A DNA stretch of 12,560 bases from Dehalococcoidia bacterium (lineage in GTDB: Bacteria > Chloroflexota > Dehalococcoidia > Dehalococcoidales > RBG-16-60-22): NCBI GenBank assembly GCA_030613665.1, contig JAUWLN010000040.1, positions 1 through 12,560 of the forward strand, given 5' to 3'. Positions within the stretch are counted from its first letter, which is position 1, and each line of letters begins with the position of its first letter. Below the pieces are notes generated by a model. That model saw nothing but the letters and a program-made list of their open reading frames with translations. It did not search any database and had not been told where the DNA came from. Shown in pieces: positions 1-5,632 of the stretch. The translations under genes were made by a program, and so were the position numbers.

Positions 1-547
1 CACTTCCCTCCGGGATAGTCCACCCAGAATGCTCGACCTTAACTAGCTCAGGCTGTTTCGGTGGGCCATTGGGTGCCGGCTTAGGAGGACCTTGAGGCGG
101 AGGTATGACAACGAATGTTCCTGTAAGATTACTGATATTGACCTGATAGGTGCCAGGCGTTTCTCTAAATGTCTTAAAGCTTACCGTATCGCTAGCGCCG
201 ACAGATAAGGTAATCTCCTTACTATCGATAACTTGACCATCGACCTCAAGGGATATCGTTTGGGTGTCGGTTTCGTCACCATTGTTAGTTACGCGTACAG
301 CAATACCGACATTATCACGCATCTTCACCTCTGTTGGCGTTATCATCAGATCACCAACAATCAAGTTTGGTCCCTGAGTGTCTGTCGACTGGACGCTTGG
401 AGTGGATTCAGGTGGGACAGATGCCGATGGTGATTGTGTTTGAGCAGATTCAGGCGGGGTTAATATCGGTGGTGCTTGTGTACAACATGAGAGAAAAACT
501 AATAAAACAATTAACGCAACAAATAATGGTAAGCCTGGTTTTTTCAT
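1..547 (-). CDS. Secreted CARDB-like lipoprotein, partial (N-terminal 182 residues)
   Basis: The reading frame is open from an ATG at 547 to the left edge, so the C-terminus lies outside the window. A strong ribosome-binding site (AAGGAGGT) lies just upstream at 553-560. The protein starts MKKPGLPLFVALIVLLVFLSCC, a typical lipoprotein signal peptide with a hydrophobic core and Cys21 as the likely lipidated residue; the -3 residue is Phe rather than the usual Leu. Residues about 23-60 are a Pro/Ser/Thr/Gln-rich linker. Residues about 61-148 read as a beta-sandwich of the CARDB/Ig-like kind (NLIVGDLMITP, then VRVTNNGDE, then GTYQVNISNLTGTF). A second proline-rich linker follows from about 149. 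By family knowledge such proteins are anchored outside the cytoplasmic membrane as adhesion or scaffold modules. The specific function is unknown. It is divergent from the aminotransferase gene. Confidence 0.8.
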   Translation of the reverse strand, partial: MKKPGLPLFVALIVLLVFLSCCTQAPPILTPPESAQTQSPSASVPPESTPSVQSTDTQGPNLIVGDLMITPTEVKMRDNVGIAVRVTNNGDETDTQTISLEVDGQVIDSKEITLSVGASDTVSFKTFRETPGTYQVNISNLTGTFVVIPPPQGPPKPAPNGPPKQPELVKVEHSGWTIPEGS

Positions 548-574
548 GTTATACCTCCTTGCCACATTATATAA

Positions 575-603
575 TTGATTCCGTCATTTTGCAGGAGTAA
601 AAT
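575..603 (+). promoter_or_regulatory. Candidate sigma-70 promoter for the aminotransferase gene
   Basis: TTGATT at 575-580 and TAAAAT at 598-603 are separated by 17 bp, giving a predicted transcript start near 610 and a leader of about 85 nt before the ATG at 695. The hexamers are imperfect and the region is AT-rich, so this is only a candidate. Confidence 0.35.
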
Positions 604-694
604 ATCCTTACGAGAGCATAATTCACTAAAAAAAGAGGTGTTGCTCAGGGAAGAAGCAAAAACGACATTTTATTACCAATCAGGAGGTAAAAAC

Positions 695-2062
695 ATGGCG
701 GTGACAAATAGTCTGAATAAGTTCATAGCCACCCATCAAAAATCCGTGGAACTCACGGATAGATCATTCAGAGTAAGCCGTGGTCTTCACACAGACGCCA
801 CTTTCACTACTGCGCCATATATCTATGTTACACACGCTAAGGGGTCACGAAAATGGGATGTAGATGGGAATGAGTATATCGATTACGTTATGGGGTTTGG
901 CGCATTACTTTTAGGTCATACTCATCCCGCTATGGTAGAAGCTGTTATGACGCAAATCACCAAGGGAACCCATTATGGAGCCGAGAATGAGTTAGAACTT
1001 GAGTGGGCGGAGTTGATATGCCAGCTGATCCCCTCTGCGGAGAGAGTCGAGTTTATGCTTTCAGGCTCAGAAAGCAATATGTTGATTGCTGCACTGGCTC
1101 GGGCCTACACAGGAAGAAAAAAAATACTCAAGTTTGCTGAGCAATATTTTGGCTGGGCTGATGATCTACTGCCAGGCATAGCACCTCCATACGACAAACC
1201 CTTTGCCGGACATATTCCTCCCATTAGCGAGGATGCTGTGGCGGAAGGGACCATAGTTATCCCTTGCAATAACGAGATAGCTATGGAAAAGGCTCTAGCT
1301 AAAGGCGACATCGCTGCTTTGTTTATTGAAGGTGGTGGCGCAAACTGTGGACGCATCGGCATGCCCCCAGAACTGGTGCATAAAGCACGAAGGCTAACTC
1401 AGGAAAACGGGACGATACTGGTTATTGATGAAGTTATCAGCGGCTTTCGCTGGTCACCAGGTGGCTATCAGGCGGCTATTGGGGTTACTCCCGACATAAG
1501 TACCCTGGCCAAGTTGAACAGCGGTGGTATACCGGGTGGTGCTGCCGTGTGTGGTCGGGCTGATATAATGGAATTATTGTGGCTAAAACCCGGTGATGTC
1601 CAATGGAACCGCTACCGACACGTCATTCACCGTGGCACGTGGAATGGTAACCCGCTGACTGCATCTACTGCGGTAGCTATGCTCAAGATTGTTGCCCAGG
1701 GCGAGGTCCAGAAAACAGCCGAGGCGCGGGCTAAAAGACTGGTAACGGGAATAAATCGTGAGATTGAAAAACGAAATATAGATGCCTGCGCACACAACTC
1801 GACATCAGTCGTCCACATATTTATTGGTAAATGTGAGGGGTGCGACAAAAACATATGCCTTGATACCACTAAATCCATGCCTCCGGAGATAGTTCATACT
1901 TTGAACCGACAACTCCTACTTAACGGGGTACACTTTCACAGGGGCACCATGGGTCTGGTGTCAGCAGTACATACAGAAGAGGACATCGACCAAACCGTTG
2001 CGGCCTTTGGCGCCGCATTTGACGGCATGCTGGAGGAGAGAATCATAAAAGCAACAAAATAA
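695..2062 (+). CDS. Class III PLP-dependent aminotransferase, glutamate-1-semialdehyde 2,1-aminomutase-like
   Basis: This 455-residue fold-type I PLP enzyme should act in the cytoplasm on an amino-group transfer or shift. The start at 695 is chosen because AGGAGGT lies at 682-688; the frame stays open to 575, but the added 40 residues do not look like this family. Visible motifs are the N-terminal VDGNEYIDYVMGFGALLLGH, the phosphate-binding SGSESN (123-128), the cofactor Asp245 in VIDEV, the Schiff-base Lys273 in LAKLNSGG and GTWNGNP (314-320). The order and spacing match GSA aminomutases, but YFGW (151-154) stands where HemL has YHGH and SGSESN replaces SGTEA. A Cys-containing insert, CEGCDKNIC (380-388), is also unusual. 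The true substrate is therefore uncertain, and this is probably not the tetrapyrrole enzyme HemL. A membrane-protein gene follows after 53 bp. Confidence 0.88.
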   Translation: MAVTNSLNKFIATHQKSVELTDRSFRVSRGLHTDATFTTAPYIYVTHAKGSRKWDVDGNEYIDYVMGFGALLLGHTHPAMVEAVMTQITKGTHYGAENELELEWAELICQLIPSAERVEFMLSGSESNMLIAALARAYTGRKKILKFAEQYFGWADDLLPGIAPPYDKPFAGHIPPISEDAVAEGTIVIPCNNEIAMEKALAKGDIAALFIEGGGANCGRIGMPPELVHKARRLTQENGTILVIDEVISGFRWSPGGYQAAIGVTPDISTLAKLNSGGIPGGAAVCGRADIMELLWLKPGDVQWNRYRHVIHRGTWNGNPLTASTAVAMLKIVAQGEVQKTAEARAKRLVTGINREIEKRNIDACAHNSTSVVHIFIGKCEGCDKNICLDTTKSMPPEIVHTLNRQLLLNGVHFHRGTMGLVSAVHTEEDIDQTVAAFGAAFDGMLEERIIKATK

Positions 2063-2115
2063 AATATCGCACGCCCATACGTTAAAAAACTAGCAGCGGG
2101 TGGATTTAAATTGTC

Positions 2116-2454
2116 ATGATTAAGACGAGGAAACCTATAATTGGAGGAATATTAACCATTGTTTCTGGACTTCTTGGTCTGCTGGGAATTGCCAGCTATG
2201 CTATCGGTTTCGGAGACGCGGGTAGTGGTATTGGCAAAGGAGATATGCCTCCATTTGTGCCAAGTATTATATTCGGTATGTCCATACCTGCCATCGCAAT
2301 TGCCATACTTGCTGTAGTGGGCGGGATATTTGCCGTACTCAGGAAAAGATGGCGGTGGTCTCTTGCTGGTTCGATTGCAGCTGTATTGTCTTTAATTATT
2401 CTCGGGGTACCAGCCGTAGTTCTGATTGCTCTATCTAAAGACGAATTTAAATAG
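2116..2454 (+). CDS. Small three-helix membrane protein of unknown function
   Basis: A 112-residue hydrophobic protein that I do not recognise. It has a basic start (MIKTRKP) and three likely membrane segments at about residues 8-30, 47-74 and 81-106. A glycine-rich loop (GDAGSGIGKGDMPP) lies between the first two, and a cluster of basic and Trp residues (RKRWRW) between the second and third. The positive-inside rule would place the N-terminus and the RKRWRW loop in the cytoplasm. The ribosome-binding site is weak; GGTGG at 2099-2103 is somewhat far from the ATG. The gene lies 53 bp after the aminotransferase on the same strand and may be co-transcribed, but no functional link is evident. The opposite-strand frame over the same bases has no family features. 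Confidence 0.65.
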   Translation: MIKTRKPIIGGILTIVSGLLGLLGIASYAIGFGDAGSGIGKGDMPPFVPSIIFGMSIPAIAIAILAVVGGIFAVLRKRWRWSLAGSIAAVLSLIILGVPAVVLIALSKDEFK

Positions 2455-2859
2455 AGTACAGGAACAGATAAATGGACTCCTTTTTGGGGGGCAGGCCAGG
2501 CCAATATCTCTTATATATAATGACTGGGTGGTCACTATGAACTCCAATGGTCTATTTTACAACCACTGATATCATATAATTGGAATTGAATAACTGCTAT
2601 GGGTGTATTGCACATCAGTCTGTTTTGTTCAATCCAGGACAAGATTATTTTTATAATTGATTAACTCCTAAATGAATCACGGAAATACCATAAAGACTTT
2701 GCCAACATTTTGCCAACGAACTGCCCAAAATTACAGACCAGACAATAGCAGATAAGGCACAATTCCTAGATATATAGAAAGAAAACCCCCCGGTTAGGGG
2801 GGGTTCTTTTGTCACATTGGAAAGATATTAAAGTTAAAGCTGGCAAGCAGAGGCATATT
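2455..2859. other. Intergenic spacer between convergent genes
   Basis: About 400 bp with no supportable gene on either strand. It contains the bidirectional terminator listed separately and a short 11-bp-period duplication of TTTGCCAAC (2698-2706 and 2709-2717). Several AT-rich stretches resemble -10 boxes but none has a convincing partner. Nothing else was recognised. Confidence 0.6.
2782..2810. terminator. Bidirectional intrinsic terminator
   Basis: An 8-bp stem (AACCCCCC at 2784-2791 pairing with GGGGGGTT at 2798-2805) closes a 6-nt loop. On the plus strand it is followed by CTTTTG; on the minus strand the stem is followed by TTTTCTTTC. It sits between the plus-strand membrane-protein gene and the minus-strand helicase gene, so it can end both transcripts. 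Confidence 0.8.
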
Positions 2860-4074
2860 CTACCTTATAGCCATTTGCTTACCAATCCCTTGGTTTTTTA
2901 CGACACGCCGTCGTGGCCGCTGCGAATGGCGTAGTTCTTGGTCCGGCGCAGGCTTGGTGTAATCAAAGCCTTTAAGCCTCATACGCCCCAGCGGTGCGTT
3001 AAGAAGCCTTTCAAGAGCACGTATCTTTGGCGCATCAGCACTTGTTACAAACGTTAATGCATCACCATTTTTTTCGACCCGCCCGGTGCGGCCGATTCGA
3101 TGGATGTAGTCATCCGTGCTTTCGGGTATATCATAATTGATGACATGGGAAATACTCAAAACATCGATACCACGGGCAGCAATATCGGTCGCCACCAGAA
3201 TCTTGATCGAGCCGTTACGGAAGCCTGTAAGCGCGGCCTCTCTCTGGTTCTGGGACAGGTTACCCTGCAGTGAAGTCACCCGATAGCCGGCTCTTACCAG
3301 TTGCTGCGCTACACGTTCGGCGCGGTGTTTGGTGCGGGTGAACACAAGCACCGAATCTGTTTGCGTACCATTTAATATTTCCTTCAATAGCGCCGTTTTA
3401 AGGTGTTGTTGTACCGGGTACAGAACGTGTGACACTGTTTTTGCCGGTAGCTGTCGGTTGACCTGCACAGTGACCGGGTCATGCAGGATTTCACGCGCCA
3501 GGCGACGGATATTCTCGGGCATGGTGGCAGAAAAAAGAAGGGTCTGTCGCCTGTTCATGATACACGACAAAATATTGCGAATATCGGGTAAAAACCCCAT
3601 GTCGAACATCCGGTCAGCCTCGTCGATGACGAGGATTTCCAGGTCTGATAAACTCATAGTTCCTTTCCAGAGGTGGTCGAGCAGGCGACCCGGGCAGGCG
3701 ACGATGATTTCAATGCCGCTACGGAGATTCCTGGTCTGCTGGTCCATATTCACTCCCCCGTAAATGGCAGCACTTTGCAGTCCGGTTCTGCTTGCCAGGC
3801 CATTGATAACCTCGCAGGTCTGCTCGGCCAGCTCGCGTGTGGGCGAGATTACCAGAGCCCGGACACGTCCTCGCGGGCCTGAACGCAGACTCTCCAAAAT
3901 AGGCAACACGAAAGCGGCTGTCTTGCCGGTTCCGGTCTGGGCCAAACCAATGATATCCCGCCCCTGCAAAATAGGTGGGATGGCCTGTGCCTGGATTGGT
4001 GTGGGTGTGGTATAACCGAGCGCACGTACACCGGCCATGATGCTCGGATGAAAATTAAAGGTTTCGAAATTCAT
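2860..4074 (-). CDS. DEAD-box ATP-dependent RNA helicase (RhlE/CshA-like)
   Basis: A 404-residue two-domain superfamily 2 helicase that should unwind or remodel RNA duplexes in the cytoplasm using ATP. All motifs are present in order: the Q motif (GYTTPTPIQ, Gln28), motif I AQTGTGKT (45-52), Ia PTREL (78-82), GG (106-107), Ib CPGR (127-130, where TPGR is usual), II DEAD (151-154), III SAT (182-184), IV VFTRTKHR (244-251), V ATDIAARGID (295-304) and VI HRIGRTGR (325-332). The C-terminal tail (about 380-404) is short and basic (RPRRRVVKN), typical of compact RhlE-like enzymes. The start is set by AAGGAG at 4079-4084. It is the last gene of the minus-strand RNA cluster and lies 46 bp after the second RRM gene, with a terminator-like hairpin in between, so its level is probably set separately. 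Such helicases act in ribosome assembly, RNA decay and cold adaptation. Confidence 0.95.
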   Translation of the reverse strand: MNFETFNFHPSIMAGVRALGYTTPTPIQAQAIPPILQGRDIIGLAQTGTGKTAAFVLPILESLRSGPRGRVRALVISPTRELAEQTCEVINGLASRTGLQSAAIYGGVNMDQQTRNLRSGIEIIVACPGRLLDHLWKGTMSLSDLEILVIDEADRMFDMGFLPDIRNILSCIMNRRQTLLFSATMPENIRRLAREILHDPVTVQVNRQLPAKTVSHVLYPVQQHLKTALLKEILNGTQTDSVLVFTRTKHRAERVAQQLVRAGYRVTSLQGNLSQNQREAALTGFRNGSIKILVATDIAARGIDVLSISHVINYDIPESTDDYIHRIGRTGRVEKNGDALTFVTSADAPKIRALERLLNAPLGRMRLKGFDYTKPAPDQELRHSQRPRRRVVKNQGIGKQMAIR

Positions 4075-4085
4075 TTAACTCCTTG

Positions 4086-4127
4086 AAAAAACGCTGATTA
4101 AGCACCTGCATTACAGATGTTTAATCA
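4086..4127 (-). terminator. Intercistronic terminator/attenuator before the helicase gene
   Basis: On the minus strand TGATTAA and CATCTG pair with CAGGTG and TTAATCA around a 5-nt loop (TAATG). That gives a stem of 13 pairs (one G-U) plus one A-C mismatch, followed by GCG and six Ts (4091-4086). The hairpin (4095-4127) includes the stop codon of the upstream RRM gene, and the helicase ribosome-binding site begins right after the T tract. The form is that of an intrinsic terminator placed inside a presumed operon, so it likely works as a partial terminator or attenuator. No experimental evidence is available here. Confidence 0.7.
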
Positions 4128-4453
4128 ACTATGTCTCTTCTTTCTCTTTTTTTACTAAGTCGGTTATTACTTCTTATATTGAGGGGAACCGTTCCGCGCT
4201 TATCTGAGAGAGGCAGGGCTTCAACGATATTAATAATTCGGTTCCTCAGTTTTTTCCCTTCGAGATTGGCTATCGCGGTAGCGCCTTCAGATTTCGACGC
4301 CATTTCAACATATCCATAGCCCTTCGGTTGACCGCTGCCGATATAATTGTCGTTCATGACGGTTACAGATATCACATCTCCAAATTCTGTGAACTCTTTG
4401 CGCAGTTCGTCTTCGGTCGTTTCGAGCGATAGGTTGCCCACATAGATATTCAT
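4121..4453 (-). CDS. RRM-domain RNA-binding protein, basic C-terminal tail
   Basis: A 110-residue protein with one RNA recognition motif. RNP2 is IYVGNL (3-8) and RNP1 is KGYGYVEM (44-51), with the aromatic residues that stack on RNA bases in place. The start at 4453 (MNIYVGNL) aligns with the neighbouring paralogue and has GAGGG just upstream; a longer frame from 4525 adds 24 residues that do not fit the family. The C-terminus (about 84-110) is basic and Arg/Lys/Asn-rich (KKRERR) with no glycine repeats, unlike its neighbour. Similarity to the gene at 4556-4912 (shared TEDEL and VEMASKSE) points to an old tandem duplication. Related bacterial RRM proteins, best known in cyanobacteria, are often cold-induced RNA chaperones. 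That role is inferred here. Confidence 0.9.
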   Translation of the reverse strand: MNIYVGNLSLETTEDELRKEFTEFGDVISVTVMNDNYIGSGQPKGYGYVEMASKSEGATAIANLEGKKLRNRIINIVEALPLSDKRGTVPLNIRSNNRLSKKRERRDIVD

Positions 4454-4468
4454 AGTACCCTCTTTTAT

Positions 4469-4494
4469 CAAATCGGCTACGCTGCCCCGATTTG
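4469..4494 (-). promoter_or_regulatory. 8-bp hairpin immediately before the ribosome-binding site of the second RRM gene
   Basis: A perfect inverted repeat, CAAATCGG and CCGATTTG, with a 10-nt loop lies in the leader of the gene starting at 4453. It ends 5 nt before the AGAGGG ribosome-binding site (4458-4463). There is no clear T tract, so it is not a standard terminator. It could be a protein-binding hairpin, an mRNA-stability element or a weak translational control. Confidence 0.5.
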
Positions 4495-4555
4495 TGACGG
4501 GTGAGTCAGCAAAGGCACATGCCACTGCCAGTACTAATTCAAATCGTCGGGTTGA

Positions 4556-4912
4556 CTAATATCTTCGCTGCCTGCTACCACCAGAGCGGCCGCCTCTACC
4601 ACCACCGTAACCACCGCTGCCATAGCCGCCACTCTTCCTGTCGCCGTAGGCACCACCACCCCTATTGTCCGCACGTGGGCGGGACTCATTAACCACGATA
4701 GTACGGTCTTTCAATGTTTTACCGCTAAGTCCCGTGATAGCGGCTTCAGCCTCAGACTTTGATGCCATTTCCACGAAAGCAAAGCCCCTGGGCCGCCCAC
4801 TGAACTTATCGGCAGGAATAGCCACGGATTCCACCTTGCCATAAGCGCCGAATTCTGCCGTCAGCTCATCCTCGGTAACATCAAAAGGTAGATTGCCCAC
4901 ATATATTTTCAT
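4556..4912 (-). CDS. Glycine-rich RRM RNA-binding protein (Rbp-like)
   Basis: A 118-residue protein with one RNA recognition motif at residues 1-78 and a glycine/arginine-rich tail. RNP2 is IYVGNL (3-8) and RNP1 is RGFAFVEM (42-49). The tail (about 84-118) has GGYGSGGYGGGRGG-type repeats and ends RQRRY, as in the glycine-rich Rbp proteins of cyanobacteria and some Chloroflexota. GAGGGG lies upstream of the ATG at 4912. The protein should bind single-stranded RNA; the RGG-like tail may add non-specific RNA contact or promote self-association. It lies 56 bp after the zinc-ribbon gene and about 100 bp before its shorter paralogue, and is probably co-transcribed with both. A role as RNA chaperone or cold-shock protein is inferred from the family and the helicase neighbour. 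Confidence 0.95.
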   Translation of the reverse strand: MKIYVGNLPFDVTEDELTAEFGAYGKVESVAIPADKFSGRPRGFAFVEMASKSEAEAAITGLSGKTLKDRTIVVNESRPRADNRGGGAYGDRKSGGYGSGGYGGGRGGRSGGSRQRRY

Positions 4913-4968
4913 AATCTGCCCCCTCTTATCACTGATTTTGTTCCCTGTTCCACACTTTCATTTGCCTA

Positions 4969-5271
4969 TTAGTATCTACTAGGTCGAACTTTTCGATAGC
5001 AATCGCTGCAGTAAACCGGCTTATCACCGCGAGGCTGAAACGGGACTTCGGTGCTTTTGCCGCACTCGGCGCAGGTCGCGGGGAACATCTGGCGCGGGGC
5101 TCCGTAACTGCTGGTGCCGTTACGTTCTGACTTCCTTGCCCGGCGGCATTCCGGACAGCGCTTCGGCTCGTTGGTGTAGCCTTTTGACTGGTAGAACTCC
5201 TGGTCTTCAGCGCTGAAAGTAAAGGTCGCTCCGCAATCGGAACACTGGATAGACTTGTCCTGAAAACTCAT
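4969..5271 (-). CDS. Two-zinc-ribbon protein
   Basis: A 100-residue protein with two four-cysteine zinc sites. The first is C10-S-D-C13 with C39-P-E-C42, in a segment of the form CxDCGxxFxFxxxDQxFYxxKG followed by KRCPECR, which is the 'probable zinc-ribbon' type common in environmental bacteria. The second is C67-A-E-C70 with C88-S-D-C91 (CAECGKSTEVPFQP, then PVYCSDCY). The link between the domains is rich in Ser, Arg and Gly, and the C-terminus is basic (KVRPSRY), so nucleic-acid binding is plausible but unproven. The start has AGGAGGT at 5278-5284. It is the first gene after the minus-strand promoter and is followed by two RRM genes and a helicase, which suggests a job in RNA metabolism or stress response. 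The start codon can be sequestered by the leader (see findings). Confidence 0.92.
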   Translation of the reverse strand: MSFQDKSIQCSDCGATFTFSAEDQEFYQSKGYTNEPKRCPECRRARKSERNGTSSYGAPRQMFPATCAECGKSTEVPFQPRGDKPVYCSDCYRKVRPSRY

Positions 5272-5357
5272 TGGATAACCTCCTCTTTTTATAACTAGTT
5301 AGAGTTCGGGCCATCCAATGCTTAAGAAAACTCTGCGTCAGTAGCTTCCGAGAAGCT
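5261..5357 (-). promoter_or_regulatory. Structured 5' leader with start-codon-sequestering stem
   Basis: In the predicted leader of the zinc-ribbon gene, CATTGGAT (complement of 5313-5320) is perfectly complementary to ATCCAATG, which contains the start codon (complement of 5269-5276), with two further G-U pairs possible inside. The 36-nt loop holds the ribosome-binding site. A competing stem, AGAGTT with AACTCT (complement of 5329-5334 and 5301-5306), would enclose the anti-start element instead, so the two are mutually exclusive. A separate hairpin, AGCTTC-TCG-GAAGCT (5343-5357), lies upstream. Function is inferred from pairing only. Confidence 0.45.
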
Positions 5358-5386
5358 TGTTGTAACCTAAACTGGAACTTATTTTG

Positions 5387-5415
5387 AGTATACCACAAAA
5401 GGAACACTCCTGCAA
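5387..5415 (-). promoter_or_regulatory. Sigma-70-type promoter of the RNA-handling cluster
   Basis: On the minus strand TTGCAG (complement of 5410-5415) and TATACT (complement of 5387-5392) are separated by exactly 17 bp. The predicted transcript start is near 5380, giving a leader of about 109 nt before the zinc-ribbon ATG at 5271. The hexamers are close to consensus and correctly placed ahead of the first gene of the cluster. Confidence 0.7.
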
Positions 5416-5548
5416 TTAACGCTCATGAAGGGTTCTGCTCGGTTGTGGTTGGTGGAAGCGGATCACAGCCATTGGATAACTAGCTCGCAATGTTAAGCTT
5501 GTTCAGTTAAATACCTGATAATCCTTCCTTTTTCTGTCTCTTTACTTC

Positions 5549-5557
5549 TGTTATAAT
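5549..5557 (+). promoter_or_regulatory. Extended -10 promoter of the CoA-transferase gene
   Basis: TGTTATAAT is a perfect extended -10 (TGn followed by TATAAT at 5552-5557). The -35 region is only T-rich, which extended -10 promoters tolerate. Transcription would start near 5564, leaving a leader of about 70 nt before the ATG at 5633. The more upstream ATG at 5558 overlaps this promoter, which argues against it as the start. Confidence 0.65.
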
Positions 5558-5632
5558 ATGCCTCTAAAGCGCAAGTTTAGCGATGCAATTATCCCGGAAG
5601 AAAGAAAAAATATATACGGAGGTGACAACGAA

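Noticed and set aside
566..571. TATAAT on the minus strand as promoter of the lipoprotein gene
   Set aside because: It would start the transcript at about 559, inside the ribosome-binding site, and has no good -35 box.
575..694. Longer start for the aminotransferase at 575
   Set aside because: The added 40 residues do not resemble the family, and a strong ribosome-binding site points to 695.
2698..2717. TTTGCCAAC duplication as an attachment site or integrase remnant
   Set aside because: Only two short copies with an 11-bp period; no integrase, tRNA or longer repeat nearby.
4454..4525. Longer start for the second RRM protein at 4525
   Set aside because: The 24 extra residues lie outside the RRM fold. 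MNIYVGNL at 4453 matches the paralogue and has its own ribosome-binding site, and the extension would cover the leader hairpin.
5416..5472. 18-residue minus-strand open frame as a leader peptide for the RNA cluster
   Set aside because: It lies upstream of the predicted promoter, lacks a clear ribosome-binding site and has no attenuator-like codon run.
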